64,000 nt of DNA from Methanogenium sp. S4BF (GTDB lineage: Archaea > Halobacteriota > Methanomicrobia > Methanomicrobiales > Methanomicrobiaceae), in NCBI RefSeq assembly GCF_029633965.1, contig NZ_CP091277.1, positions 1,299,940-1,363,939 on the forward strand, given 5' to 3'. The position numbers were made by a program, and so were the translations under genes. Each line of letters begins with the position of its first letter. Within the stretch, counting starts at the first letter, position 1. The notes beneath the pieces were generated by a model, which had not been told where the DNA came from, made no database searches, and was given only the letters and a program-made list of their open reading frames with translations. This document shows positions 47,894 to 56,941 of this stretch, piece after piece.

Positions 47894-49118
47894 TCTCAGA
47901 ACACCTCGTAAATTCACCACGCAGCGGCGTCGCCATCAGGCGGGCCGCCTCTTCGGTATCTGTCGTCTGCCCGAGGACCCACATCAGTTTGACACAGGCC
48001 ACTTCAGGCAGCATCTCCTCGCCTTCCACCACACCGGCGGCCAGCAGGTCACGCCCGGTGTCATAGACCCGGTCGCAGACGCGGCCGTTGAGGCACTGGG
48101 AGGTCATGACCACCACGGTGCCCGCGTCGGTGAGCGAGCGTATCGCATCAATCACCGGGGCGGAGGTGTGGCCCAGACCGGTGCCGGAGACCACCAGACC
48201 ACGGTATCCGTCAAACGCATGAATCACGTCCGGGTGCATGCCGGGATAGAAGGTCGAAAGCCCGACCTTCTCCTCCAGTTTCGCTGCGAGCACCGGTTCG
48301 GTGTCCGGCCGCCTGCGCACCGCATCCGCCGAGAGCGTCACGTCAAGCGAGGGGTAGGCCACCGACCCGATGTGCCCCATCCCGAAGCTCTGGAAGGCGT
48401 CACGCCGCGAGGTGTGCATCTTGCGCACCCGCGTCCCCCGGTGGATGGCGCAGGTGTCGTCGTTGGTGGACGCATGCATCACCACAGCCACCTCACCCAG
48501 ATCGGAGGTGGCGGCGGCAGCGCTTGCAAGCCCGTTCATCACATTGTCACTGGACGGACGGTCCGCAGACCGCTGGGAGCCGACAAAGACCACCGGCACC
48601 GGGGTGTCCAGCATAAAGGAGACCGCCGCTGCCGAGTAGGCCATCGTATCGGTGCCGTGAGTCACGATGACACCCTCCGCACCGTTTTTAATCTCTGCAC
48701 AGATGCTCTGTGCAAGCGTCTGCCAGATGGCAGGCGTCATATTCTCGGAGAGAATGGTCGCGAGCACCTCGGAACGGAACTGTGCGATATCGGCAAGGCC
48801 GGGGATGGCCCGCATGATGTCGTCTGCGGTGAACTGGCTCGTCACCGCACCCGTCCGGTAGTCCACGCGGCTTGCGATCGTTCCGCCGGTGGAGATGATG
48901 GAGAGCTGCGGGAGAGAAGTATCCTGTCTGACACTGATCGCCCCTGCCGCCACCGTCTCCTCCGGCGGTGCGGCCACCGTCAGGCATGAGGGGTCCACCC
49001 CGATATTGTATCCGCTGTTCAGTTTGATGACCGCCATGCCGTCGCGGTCTGTTATATATGTACCTTCGAGGTCTGCCCCGGCATACCGGCAGGTCACCTG
49101 TGTTCCTGATTCCATCAT
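47883..49118 (-). CDS. gatD: Glutamyl-tRNA(Gln) amidotransferase subunit D
   Basis: A 411-residue protein: an N-terminal beta-barrel domain (about 1-70) and an L-asparaginase-like domain with STGGTIASRVDYRTGAVTSQ (about 75) and the second catalytic motif THGTDTMAYSA (about 150). GatD releases ammonia from glutamine and channels it to GatE. The start overlaps the argH stop by 4 bp, so argH, gatD and gatE are co-transcribed. Confidence 0.96.
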   Translation of the reverse strand: MMESGTQVTCRYAGADLEGTYITDRDGMAVIKLNSGYNIGVDPSCLTVAAPPEETVAAGAISVRQDTSLPQLSIISTGGTIASRVDYRTGAVTSQFTADDIMRAIPGLADIAQFRSEVLATILSENMTPAIWQTLAQSICAEIKNGAEGVIVTHGTDTMAYSAAAVSFMLDTPVPVVFVGSQRSADRPSSDNVMNGLASAAAATSDLGEVAVVMHASTNDDTCAIHRGTRVRKMHTSRRDAFQSFGMGHIGSVAYPSLDVTLSADAVRRRPDTEPVLAAKLEEKVGLSTFYPGMHPDVIHAFDGYRGLVVSGTGLGHTSAPVIDAIRSLTDAGTVVVMTSQCLNGRVCDRVYDTGRDLLAAGVVEGEEMLPEVACVKLMWVLGQTTDTEEAARLMATPLRGEFTRCSENGL

Positions 49119-50599
49119 GATTCGTCAACCAGTTTCCGTGCGTCTCTAATCATCGCATCTTCTGCATCCTGCAGGCGTTTCTGTTCGGAGCGGACCCAGA
49201 TCCGGTCCTCTTCGAGGGCAAGGTCCCGCATCGAGAGGGCGCCGGTCACCGTTGCCGGTGCCGGGCCGCCGGGTGCGCTGCGCATCCGCACGCTCACGTC
49301 CACATCGAGGGCTTCTGCAATACGCTCCTCCGTGAGGCCGCGCTCCGCAAGAGAGATGCCGGAGAGGTCACGAGCCGCTGCTTCCAGAACGGCAAGGGTG
49401 ATCTCCCCGCTCCGGACCGCACGGCCGATGATATTGTGGGCCGCCCGGAAGGGGAGGCCGAATTCCCGCACCAGAACATCCGCCAGCTCGGTTGCGGTTG
49501 AAAAGCCCCGGCCCGCCTCCTCACGCATCCGCTCCGGGTGGAAGGTGGCGGTGCTGATGATGCCGGTGGCGATGCCGATGCAGGCGCCGGACTCTGCCAC
49601 CGCCCGCCAGAGGGAGGGGGTCACGTCCTGCAGGTCGCGGTTGTAGCTCATCGGAAGGCCCTTCACCGCGGTGAAGGCCGCCGTGAAGGCGCCTGCGACC
49701 GCACCGCTCTTGCCCCGCATGATCTCTGCGGTGTCCGGGTTCTTCTTCTGCGGCATAATCGAGCTGGTCGAGCAGTATGCATCGTCGAGCGTCACAAACC
49801 GGACAAAGGCAGAGCTCCAGAGCACAATCTCCTCTGCCAGCCGGGAAAGGGTGGACATGAGGATCGTGCAGGCGGCAGCCGTCTCGATGACAAAGTCACG
49901 GGCGGAGACCGCATCCATCGTATTGAGCATGAGGTCCGGGAACCCCAGCAGTCCGGCAGTCATCTCCCGGTCAATCGGGTAGCCGGTGGAGGCGAACGCC
50001 GCCGCACCAAGAGGCGACCGGTTCACCCGGATATAGGCATCCACCAGACGCTCAAAGTCGCGGGAGAGCGCCTGTTCGTAGGCCAGCAGATAGTGCCCGA
50101 GGGTGGTGGGCTGGGCATGCTGGAGATGGGTGAACCCCGGCATCACCGTCTCCGTATGATTGCCCGCCTGCTCCAGAAGTGCCGCCCGCAGGGAGGTGAG
50201 CCCCTCCAGATGGGCGAGAAGCTCACTCCTGAGCCGGATACGGATGCAGGTCGCCACCTCGTCATTCCGTGACCGCCCCATGTGCAGGCGGCCGCCCTTG
50301 TCCATGCCGGACGCAGCGATCAGGGACGCCTCAATACCGGCGTGCACATCCTCATACTCGTCGTCAAAGACCGTCTCCGGCACACCGTGTTCATACATCC
50401 CAAGCAGTGCGGCCATGACCGCTGATGACGCGTCCCGTTCGATGATGCCCTGCCGGTCCAGCATCAGGAGATGAGCAATATCAACCCTGACATCCGCATC
50501 GGCAATCCACCGGTCCGCTTCCATTGACGAGAGGAAGGCAGCCACTTCAGCGGGCCGTCCGCCCGTAAGCCGCCCCCTCCTCACCGGATCGCTCGACAT
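49115..50599 (-). CDS. argH: Argininosuccinate lyase
   Basis: A 494-residue member of the fumarase/aspartase superfamily. The signature SSIMPQKKNPDTAEI is at about 268-282 with the catalytic Ser loop, and HMGRSRNDEVAT and PGFTHLQHAQPTTLG are typical of ArgH. It cleaves argininosuccinate to arginine and fumarate, the last step of arginine synthesis. It is the first gene of argH-gatD-gatE. The ATG at 50599 lies inside a perfect inverted repeat (see 50596-50641). Confidence 0.96.
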   Translation of the reverse strand: MSSDPVRRGRLTGGRPAEVAAFLSSMEADRWIADADVRVDIAHLLMLDRQGIIERDASSAVMAALLGMYEHGVPETVFDDEYEDVHAGIEASLIAASGMDKGGRLHMGRSRNDEVATCIRIRLRSELLAHLEGLTSLRAALLEQAGNHTETVMPGFTHLQHAQPTTLGHYLLAYEQALSRDFERLVDAYIRVNRSPLGAAAFASTGYPIDREMTAGLLGFPDLMLNTMDAVSARDFVIETAAACTILMSTLSRLAEEIVLWSSAFVRFVTLDDAYCSTSSIMPQKKNPDTAEIMRGKSGAVAGAFTAAFTAVKGLPMSYNRDLQDVTPSLWRAVAESGACIGIATGIISTATFHPERMREEAGRGFSTATELADVLVREFGLPFRAAHNIIGRAVRSGEITLAVLEAAARDLSGISLAERGLTEERIAEALDVDVSVRMRSAPGGPAPATVTGALSMRDLALEEDRIWVRSEQKRLQDAEDAMIRDARKLVDES

Positions 50600-50641
50600 T
50601 TTTCGTAAACTCCTGCCTGTAGTATATGAAACGAAAAATGT
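50596..50641. promoter_or_regulatory. 11-bp perfect inverted repeat around the argH promoter
   Basis: ACATTTTTCGT (50596-50606) and its exact complement ACGAAAAATGT (50631-50641) are separated by 24 bp. The left arm contains the argH start codon; the spacer contains AGTATATGAA (50621-50630), which on the minus strand is a likely TATA box. A repressor bound to both arms would cover the argH start. Regulatory function is inferred from geometry. Confidence 0.45.
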
Positions 50642-50817
50642 TAAAGCAATGCATTTTCGGAAAAATCCGCCGCCGCCTGTTGTTCAGCCGCGGGCAATAA
50701 TTGTCCAACAGCCATTAAAATCAGACACATATGGGCAATGATTTGCTCAAAATGGGACATATTAATAATCACCGGGCAAAACATCTTATGGTAATTCATC
50801 CATCTGGAGATCATCAT

Positions 50818-51816
50818 ATGAAATCGAAAGGACTCTTAATTCTGGCCGTCTGCGCCATCGCCGCAGTTATACTCGTGGCCGGCTGCACAGACACCGGCAC
50901 GACCACACCTGAGAAAGACTCTCTCTCCTTCGGCTACCAGCCGTCAACCCACCAGATTGCATACATGGTGGCAAAGGAGAAGGGATGGTGGGAAGCAGAC
51001 CTTGCACCCTTAGGCATCACCACCATTGAAGACCACAAGTTCCCGACCGGCGCACCTGAGATGCAGTCCATGCTCTCCGGCGACATCGACGTCGCATATG
51101 TCGGTGCAGCACCGGTCATCTCGGCACTTGCCACCGGCCTTGACGCAAAAATCATCGCTGCAGTGCAGGTGCAGGGATCAGACCTTGTCATCCGGCCTGA
51201 ATTCAACTACACCGCCCCTGAAGACCTGAAGGGCCTCACCATCGCCACCTTCCCGCCGGGCACCATTCAGGACACCGTCCTGCGTGACTGGCTCCAGTCA
51301 AACGGCATCAACCCCGACACTGACGTAGACATCCGCCCGATGGGCCCCGGTGACGCCACGGTAGCCATCTCAGAAGGCGCTGTGGACGCAGTATTCCTGC
51401 CGCACCCCGCACCCGCCACCATCGTCGCGGAAGGCAACGGATACATCGCCGTTCATTCCGGCGTAATGCAGCCTGACCATGCCTGCTGTGCCCTTGTCGT
51501 CTCCGGCGACCTCATCCGCAACCACCCTGACATTGTGGAGCAGATTGTGAAGACCCACATCAAAGCAACCGACTATGCCATCGCAAATCAGGACGAGGCA
51601 GCCCAGATCTACTACGACATGAACAAGGTCGACATCGCAGTCATCAAGGACTCGTTTGAAACATGGGACGGACGCTGGATAACAGACCCATCCATCATCG
51701 TCGAATCCGTTGTTGATTACACCCAGGTGCAGGCAGACCTCGGCTACATCGACCGCCCGCTCACCGAAGATGAAATATTTGATCTGTCCTTCTACCAGAA
51801 GGCTACAGAAGCCTAA
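50818..51816 (+). CDS. ABC transporter solute-binding lipoprotein, nitrate/sulfonate/taurine type
   Basis: A 332-residue lipoprotein. The ATG at 50818 begins a lipoprotein signal (MKSKGLLILAVCAIAAVIL then VAGC with the lipid Cys); the longer frame from 50731 is not plausible. The mature part matches the SsuA/TauA/NrtA-like NMT1 group (SFGYQPSTHQIAYMVAKEKG, VGAAPVISALATG). Transport of a small anionic solute is likely, but nitrate, sulfonate, taurine or a thiamine-type precursor cannot be told apart. It leads a three-gene operon. Confidence 0.93.
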   Translation: MKSKGLLILAVCAIAAVILVAGCTDTGTTTPEKDSLSFGYQPSTHQIAYMVAKEKGWWEADLAPLGITTIEDHKFPTGAPEMQSMLSGDIDVAYVGAAPVISALATGLDAKIIAAVQVQGSDLVIRPEFNYTAPEDLKGLTIATFPPGTIQDTVLRDWLQSNGINPDTDVDIRPMGPGDATVAISEGAVDAVFLPHPAPATIVAEGNGYIAVHSGVMQPDHACCALVVSGDLIRNHPDIVEQIVKTHIKATDYAIANQDEAAQIYYDMNKVDIAVIKDSFETWDGRWITDPSIIVESVVDYTQVQADLGYIDRPLTEDEIFDLSFYQKATEA

Positions 51817-51894
51817 CCTTTTTTTCCCCTGCCTGCGCAGATCTGAAGAACCGACGGGGAACCACCCCGGGTACGCACCGTGGAGAATTCACCA

Positions 51895-52692
51895 ATGCGT
51901 AAACAGAAAAAACACACCTACCGGAACATCCTGATACCACTCGCCTCAGTAGCGGTGGTCATCCTTATCTGGCAGATCGTTGCCGTCTACGTAGTCGGAA
52001 ACATGTTTAAACTGCCCAGTTTCACCGATGTTGTTGCCGCATTCATCAGGGACATGTTCGGTCCGCGGGGCACCCTCCCCACAGATATCGCAGTGAGCCT
52101 GTATCACTTTGCAATCGGCATGGCAGCAGCGCTTCTTGTCGGTATTCCGACCGGTGTGTGCATGGGCTGGTTCCGCGACATCGACATGGCACTGAACCCG
52201 ATCGTCGAGATTATCCGGCCCATACCGCCCCTGGCATGGATCCCGTTTGCCATCATCTGGTTCGGCCTCACGCATGCCGCAGCGGGATTCATCATCTTCA
52301 TCGGCGCAGTCTTCCCCATCATCGTCAACACCTATACGGGCTTCCGCAATGTCCCGAAGGTCTTTATCGAGGCGGGAAAGGTGCTCGGGTGCACAAAGGA
52401 CATCTCCCTTATCCGGAAGATTGGATTCCCTTCATCCATCCCCGAAATAACCGCAGGCATCCGTGTCTCCATGGGCATCGGATGGATGTGTCTTGTCGGC
52501 GCCGAGATCTTCGGTGCGGGCACCGGAAAATACGGACTGGGGAAGAACCTCTGGACCTATTACAACCTCCACCAGATGGACAGCGTGGTCGTCTACATGC
52601 TGGTACTGGGTGTCATCGGCATCGTCATTGACATCCTCTTCCGGCATTACGTAAACAAACAGACCGTCCGGTGGCAGAACAATATGGAGTGA
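51895..52692 (+). CDS. ABC transporter permease, nitrate/sulfonate/taurine type
   Basis: A 265-residue BPD_transp_1 permease with about six membrane spans. The cytoplasmic EAA loop is present around EAGKVLGCTKDISLIRKIGF, the site that contacts the ATPase. The frame can be extended upstream with a GTG at 51880, but the ATG at 51895 fits better. It lies 78 bp after the binding protein; a T run follows that gene and may reduce read-through. Confidence 0.94.
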   Translation: MRKQKKHTYRNILIPLASVAVVILIWQIVAVYVVGNMFKLPSFTDVVAAFIRDMFGPRGTLPTDIAVSLYHFAIGMAAALLVGIPTGVCMGWFRDIDMALNPIVEIIRPIPPLAWIPFAIIWFGLTHAAAGFIIFIGAVFPIIVNTYTGFRNVPKVFIEAGKVLGCTKDISLIRKIGFPSSIPEITAGIRVSMGIGWMCLVGAEIFGAGTGKYGLGKNLWTYYNLHQMDSVVVYMLVLGVIGIVIDILFRHYVNKQTVRWQNNME

Positions 52693-52700
52693 GGAGACAG

Positions 52701-53462
52701 ATGGCAGTTGTATCAGTTCAGCACGTAACCAAGACGTTTCCGCGCGACGAAGGAGAACCGACCGTCGCACTCAAAGACGTGAACCTGGAGATTGGAGAGA
52801 AGGAGTTCATCTGCATCGTCGGCGCGTCCGGGTGCGGAAAGACCACCCTCCTGCGCATCATCGCAGGCCTTGAGACCACCACGGAAGGGACAATCCTCCT
52901 CAACGGGGTGCCCGTCGAAGGGACGGATACCGACCGCGGCATGGTCTTCCAGGAGTATTCCCTCTTCCCGTGGAAGAGTGTCATCGACAACATCGCATTC
53001 GGCCTTGAGATGCGGGGCATCCCAAAGACGGAGCGAAGGGAGAAGGCGGAGAAATACCTGAAAATCATCCATCTCGAACAGTTCAGGGATGCCTACCCGC
53101 ACGAACTCTCCGGGGGCATGCGCCAGCGGGTCGCCATTGCACGTGCTCTCGCAAACGAACCGAAGGTCCTTTTAATGGACGAACCCTTCGGCGCACTGGA
53201 CGCACAGACCCGCAATGTGATGCAGCGCGAACTCCTGGAAATCTGGGAGGAGACGCAGAAGACCGTCATCTTTGTGACCCACAGTGTGGACGAAGCGGTG
53301 TTTCTTGCGGATAAAATCGTCATCCTGAGCCCCCGGCCCGGTAAAATAGAGGAGGTCATTTCTGTTGACCTGCCACGCATGCGTGACCGGACCGCACCAG
53401 AATTTGCCGAATTGCGCAAACACATTCTGGAAACCATGGAAGAGAGTGCCCACATTCGGTAA
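52701..53462 (+). CDS. ABC transporter ATP-binding protein, nitrate/sulfonate/taurine type
   Basis: A 253-residue ATPase: Walker A GASGCGKTT (about 45), Q-loop FQEYSLFPW, signature LSGGMRQRVAIARAL (about 137) and Walker B VLLMDEPFGALD (about 156), with the switch His in FVTHSVDEAV. GAGGAG precedes the ATG at 52701; the frame extension to 52671 overlaps the permease and is not needed. It forms one importer with the two upstream genes. Confidence 0.95.
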   Translation: MAVVSVQHVTKTFPRDEGEPTVALKDVNLEIGEKEFICIVGASGCGKTTLLRIIAGLETTTEGTILLNGVPVEGTDTDRGMVFQEYSLFPWKSVIDNIAFGLEMRGIPKTERREKAEKYLKIIHLEQFRDAYPHELSGGMRQRVAIARALANEPKVLLMDEPFGALDAQTRNVMQRELLEIWEETQKTVIFVTHSVDEAVFLADKIVILSPRPGKIEEVISVDLPRMRDRTAPEFAELRKHILETMEESAHIR

Positions 53463-53465
53463 GTA

Positions 53466-53494
53466 TTATAAGGATACATTTCCATTTTTTATAG
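53466..53494 (+). promoter_or_regulatory. Candidate promoter of the L10e gene
   Basis: Two AT-rich elements, TATTATAAG (53466-53474) and TTTTTATA (53487-53494), lie in the 61 bp between the ATPase gene and L10e. The first would give a leader of about 27 nt. AGGAG (53511-53515) is the ribosome site. Confidence 0.4.
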
Positions 53495-53523
53495 CGCATT
53501 TATTCATAGAGGAGTCTTAAGCA

Positions 53524-54030
53524 ATGGTCCGAAAACCAGCAGTAATGTATAGATCTGTCACAAAGAGGGCATACACACGCCGAAAATATATGGGCGGCGT
53601 CCCTGGAAGCAAGATTGTGCAGTTCGATATGGGCAACCTGAGAGCTGATTTCCCGGTTGCTGTTTCAATCCAGGTCGATGAGAAATGCCAGATTCGCCAC
53701 ACCGCACTGGAAGCAGCCCGTGTTAACGTCAACAGGAAGCTTATCAAAGATGTCGGCAGAATGAATTTCCACCTCAAGCTGCGCACCTACCCTCACCATG
53801 TTCTCCGTGAGAACAAGCAGGCAACCGGTGCCGGTGCTGACCGTGTCTCAGAAGGTATGAGAATGGCATTCGGCAAGGCAGTCGGTACAGCAGCACGTGT
53901 TGAAGTCAACCAGAAGATCTTCACCTGCTACACCACCGAGGCAAACGCTGAGAAGGTGAAGGAGATCATGAAGCACGGCATCCAGAAGCTTCCGTCTCCC
54001 GGCAGAATCGTCATCGAAAGAACCAACTAA
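53524..54030 (+). CDS. rpl10e: Large-subunit ribosomal protein L10e (uL16)
   Basis: A 168-residue ribosomal protein of the archaeal/eukaryotic L10e family, the counterpart of bacterial L16. The sequence [20 protein letters not shown] and the following [14 protein letters not shown] are characteristic. It sits near the peptidyl-transferase centre and the A-site tRNA. It has its own promoter and is followed by a hairpin terminator. Confidence 0.97.
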   Translation: MVRKPAVMYRSVTKRAYTRRKYMGGVPGSKIVQFDMGNLRADFPVAVSIQVDEKCQIRHTALEAARVNVNRKLIKDVGRMNFHLKLRTYPHHVLRENKQATGAGADRVSEGMRMAFGKAVGTAARVEVNQKIFTCYTTEANAEKVKEIMKHGIQKLPSPGRIVIERTN

Positions 54031-54036
54031 TAGTGC

Positions 54037-54067
54037 ATATTCCCCCATCGGGGGCATATACTTTTTT
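54037..54067 (+). terminator. Hairpin and T-run terminator after L10e
   Basis: The stem ATATtCCCCC pairs with GGGGGcATAT around a 3-nt loop (54037-54059, one mismatch), followed by a run of T's at 54062-54067. This looks like an intrinsic-type terminator separating L10e from the fumarase genes. Confidence 0.65.
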
Positions 54068-54109
54068 ACCATCATTACCCACCTCAACAGAAGAGTTGGG
54101 AAGATATTC

Positions 54110-54952
54110 ATGCCCGGATTAACTGATCAAAAGAGTCTGCGCACCGCCGTTGCACAGGCAACCCTGCAGGCACTCAGGGAGGCGGAGATACACCTCCCGG
54201 ACGATGTAAAACAAGCGCTGGAGCGGGCATATGCCGCAGAAGACAATCCGGTCGCGAGAAGCGAACTGGAGGCGATTCGGGAGAACATCAGGATGGCGGA
54301 GAGCCGGAATGTCCCCCTCTGCCAGGATACCGGCGTCCCTGTCGTCTACATCACCATCCCGCCGGACGTCCCGTTCACGGACGCCATCCGGGAAGGGGTG
54401 GAGGACGGCGTACGGCAGGCGACCGCAGAGATTCCGCTCCGCCCCAACGTCGTCTCCCCGTGCACACGGGAGAACACGGGCACCAACTGCGGGATGGGCA
54501 TGCCTGCGGTGCACTGCACGCCGGGCGAGGCGTTCACCCTCACCGTGCTGCCGAAGGGGGCGGGGTCGGAGAACGTCTCCGCACTGCGGATGTTTCTGCC
54601 CTCGGAGACCAGGGCAATCAAACGGTTCATCACCGAGACGGTGCTGCGTGCCGGCGGAAAACCCTGCCCCCCGGTCATCCTCGGGATCGGCATCGGCTCC
54701 ACCGCAGACGGGGCGGCGGCCCTTGCCAAAGAGGCCCTGCTCACCCCCCTCGGGGAGATGAACCCGCTCGAACAGGAGATCTATGACGCGGTAAACGCCC
54801 TCGGCATCGGGCCGATGGGGCTGGGCGGCAAAACGACCTGTCTCGGCGTGCGGATACGTGAGGGAGGCTGCCACACCGCCTCGCTCCCTGTTGCGCTCAA
54901 TGTCCAGTGCTGGGCCGCCCGGCGGGCCACCGTTGAGGTGAACTATCCATGA
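54110..54952 (+). CDS. Fumarate hydratase, class I, alpha subunit
   Basis: A 280-residue alpha subunit of the oxygen-sensitive [4Fe-4S] fumarase. Cluster Cys residues are expected in LCQDTGVPV (about 66), CTRENTGTNCG (about 118-128) and GGKTTCLGVRI (about 242). It interconverts malate and fumarate. In methanogens this is part of the reductive branch to 2-oxoglutarate. The beta subunit follows with a 4-bp overlap. Confidence 0.94.
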   Translation: MPGLTDQKSLRTAVAQATLQALREAEIHLPDDVKQALERAYAAEDNPVARSELEAIRENIRMAESRNVPLCQDTGVPVVYITIPPDVPFTDAIREGVEDGVRQATAEIPLRPNVVSPCTRENTGTNCGMGMPAVHCTPGEAFTLTVLPKGAGSENVSALRMFLPSETRAIKRFITETVLRAGGKPCPPVILGIGIGSTADGAAALAKEALLTPLGEMNPLEQEIYDAVNALGIGPMGLGGKTTCLGVRIREGGCHTASLPVALNVQCWAARRATVEVNYP

Positions 54953-55485
54953 ACGCCCTCTCCACCCCGCTGGGCGATGAGGTGCTCACCCTCCGGGCAG
55001 GCGACCGGGTCACCCTCTCCGGCATGATCTACACCGCCCGCGACGAGGCACACCTTCGCATGCAGGAGGCAGGCATCCCCTTTGACCCGGAAGGGGCGGC
55101 TGTCTACCACTGCGGCCCGGTGGTGAAGGACGGCACCATCATCGCCGCCGGCCCCACGACCAGTGCACGGATGAACGAACTCTCCGGGTTCCTTCTGGAC
55201 GCAGGCGTCCGGGCACTCATCGGCAAGGGCGGCATGGGCGACACCGTGCGGGAGCAGCTGCGGGGCAGGGGCGTCTATCTCGCCTTCACCGGCGGGTGTG
55301 CGGCCCTTGCGGCGTCACGGATGACCCTGAAAGGGGTTTTCTATGAAGATCTCGGGATGCCTGAGGCAGTATGGGCCATCGAATGCAGAGAACTCCCCCT
55401 GACCGTTGCGATCGATGCCGAAGGGGGTGACCTCTTCCGTGATGTCCGCCTCGCTTCAGAGAAAATATTTGACGAAATGTTCTGA
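54949..55485 (+). CDS. Fumarate hydratase, class I, beta subunit
   Basis: A 178-residue beta subunit. The sequence LTLRAGDRVTLSGMIYTARD at the start, YHCGPVV (about 55), TSARMN (about 75) and KGGMGD (about 91) match the FumB swivelling domain. It completes the two-subunit enzyme. It ends 83 bp before the kor operon. Confidence 0.94.
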   Translation: MNALSTPLGDEVLTLRAGDRVTLSGMIYTARDEAHLRMQEAGIPFDPEGAAVYHCGPVVKDGTIIAAGPTTSARMNELSGFLLDAGVRALIGKGGMGDTVREQLRGRGVYLAFTGGCAALAASRMTLKGVFYEDLGMPEAVWAIECRELPLTVAIDAEGGDLFRDVRLASEKIFDEMF

Positions 55486-55568
55486 TTATCCGCCAGTTCC
55501 GGGCAATCAGTTGGGACTGTCGATACCTTTAGTAAAGAATGGAACAATATATAAGCAGGACGTGCCGG

Positions 55569-55841
55569 ATGAAACTAATAATCGATGAACGGCGATGCAA
55601 GGGATGCAACCTCTGCACCACCGTCTGCCCATATACCATATTTCAGGAAGGCAGAAAACTCAATGAGCGGGGCATTATCGTCCCCATCCTTGACCGGCCG
55701 GAACGGTGCACCAACTGCCGCCTGCGCCACCTCTACGGCAGACAGCTCTGCGGCGCATGCCAGATGATCTGCCCCGACCAGGCCATCTGCTGGAAAGAAG
55801 AAGAACCTTATTCCGAGAATAACGTGGTGATCGAGTTTTGA
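55569..55841 (+). CDS. korD: 2-oxoglutarate:ferredoxin oxidoreductase subunit delta
   Basis: A 90-residue ferredoxin-like subunit. The first cluster motif is CKGCNLCTTVCP. The second is CTNC followed by CGACQMICP with about ten extra residues between (RLRHLYGRQL), an insertion compared with the usual CxxCxxCxxxCP. The frame extends to 55539, but the ferredoxin begins at the ATG at 55569. It passes electrons between the Kor core and ferredoxin and leads the operon korDABC-sucCD-dacZ. Confidence 0.9.
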   Translation: MKLIIDERRCKGCNLCTTVCPYTIFQEGRKLNERGIIVPILDRPERCTNCRLRHLYGRQLCGACQMICPDQAICWKEEEPYSENNVVIEF

Positions 55842-56941
55842 GCAAAATTGAATTCATGCAGGGCAATACGGCATGCTGTGAGGGAGCTCTTGCGGCCGGA
55901 TGCAGTTTCTTCGGCGGGTATCCCATCACCCCGTCCACCGAGATTGCCGAGCTGATGGCACTGAGGCTCCCGAAGGCGGGAGGCACCTTCATCCAGATGG
56001 AGGACGAGATCGCGGGCATTGGTTCTGTCATCGGTGCATCGTGGACCGGCGCACGGTCCATGACGGCCACATCCGGGCCGGGGTTCTCCCTCATGATGGA
56101 GAACATCGGCTACGCGGTGATGACCGAAACCCCCTGTGTCATCGTCAACATCCAGCGGGGCGGCCCTTCGACCGGCCAGCCGACGATGTCTGCACAGGGC
56201 GACATGATGCAGTGCCGCTTCGGTTCACACGGCGACATGGCAACGATCGCAGTCGTCCCCTCGACTGTGCAGGAGATGTATGAACTCACCGCAAAGGCGT
56301 TCAATCTCGCCGACCGGTTCCGTGTCCCCACCTTCGTGATGTCCGACGAGACCATCGGCCATATGCGGGAGCGGGTCATCATCCCGGATTCGGTCGATAT
56401 CGTCCCCCGGAAACCCCTCCTCGAAGGAGAACTTCCCTTCCAGGCAGGCGAGGACGGCGTCCCCGGATTTGCGAAGTTCGGCAGCGGGCACCGGGTGCAT
56501 GTCACCGGGCTTACCCACGACGAACGCGGATACCCGGACACGACCAACCCGGAGACCCATGAAAAGCTGGTCCTGCGCCTCTACAACAAGGTGGAGTCAA
56601 AGCGCCACGAGATTGCGGACTATGATGCGGTCAACACCGATGCGGAGACCGTCTTTGTCACCTACGGCCCCTGTGCCCGCACCGTCCGGCAGGTCCTCCA
56701 CGACCACCCGGACGAGGAAATAGGCCACCTCAACCTGCGCATCGTCTGGCCGTTCCCCGAGGACACCCTGAAGCTCTTCCCCAATGCAAAGACCTTCATC
56801 GTGCCGGAACTGAACCTCGGCCAGATGGCACGCGAGGTCGCCCGGCACATGAGCGGCCAGAAGGTCCTCTCCATGCCGAAGATTGGCGGCCTCATCCATA
56901 CGCCCGCAGAACTCTATGCCGCAGTGGAGGCAGAGCGATGA
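55838..56941 (+). CDS. korA: 2-oxoglutarate:ferredoxin oxidoreductase subunit alpha
   Basis: A 367-residue alpha subunit. The N-terminal MSKIEFMQGNTACCEGALAA leading into GYPITPSTEIAEL matches KorA; this start uses TTG at 55838, overlapping the korD stop (TTGA), and fits the family length better than the ATG at 55856. It holds the substrate-binding part of the TPP enzyme that reductively carboxylates succinyl-CoA to 2-oxoglutarate. Confidence 0.95.
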   Translation: MSKIEFMQGNTACCEGALAAGCSFFGGYPITPSTEIAELMALRLPKAGGTFIQMEDEIAGIGSVIGASWTGARSMTATSGPGFSLMMENIGYAVMTETPCVIVNIQRGGPSTGQPTMSAQGDMMQCRFGSHGDMATIAVVPSTVQEMYELTAKAFNLADRFRVPTFVMSDETIGHMRERVIIPDSVDIVPRKPLLEGELPFQAGEDGVPGFAKFGSGHRVHVTGLTHDERGYPDTTNPETHEKLVLRLYNKVESKRHEIADYDAVNTDAETVFVTYGPCARTVRQVLHDHPDEEIGHLNLRIVWPFPEDTLKLFPNAKTFIVPELNLGQMAREVARHMSGQKVLSMPKIGGLIHTPAELYAAVEAER

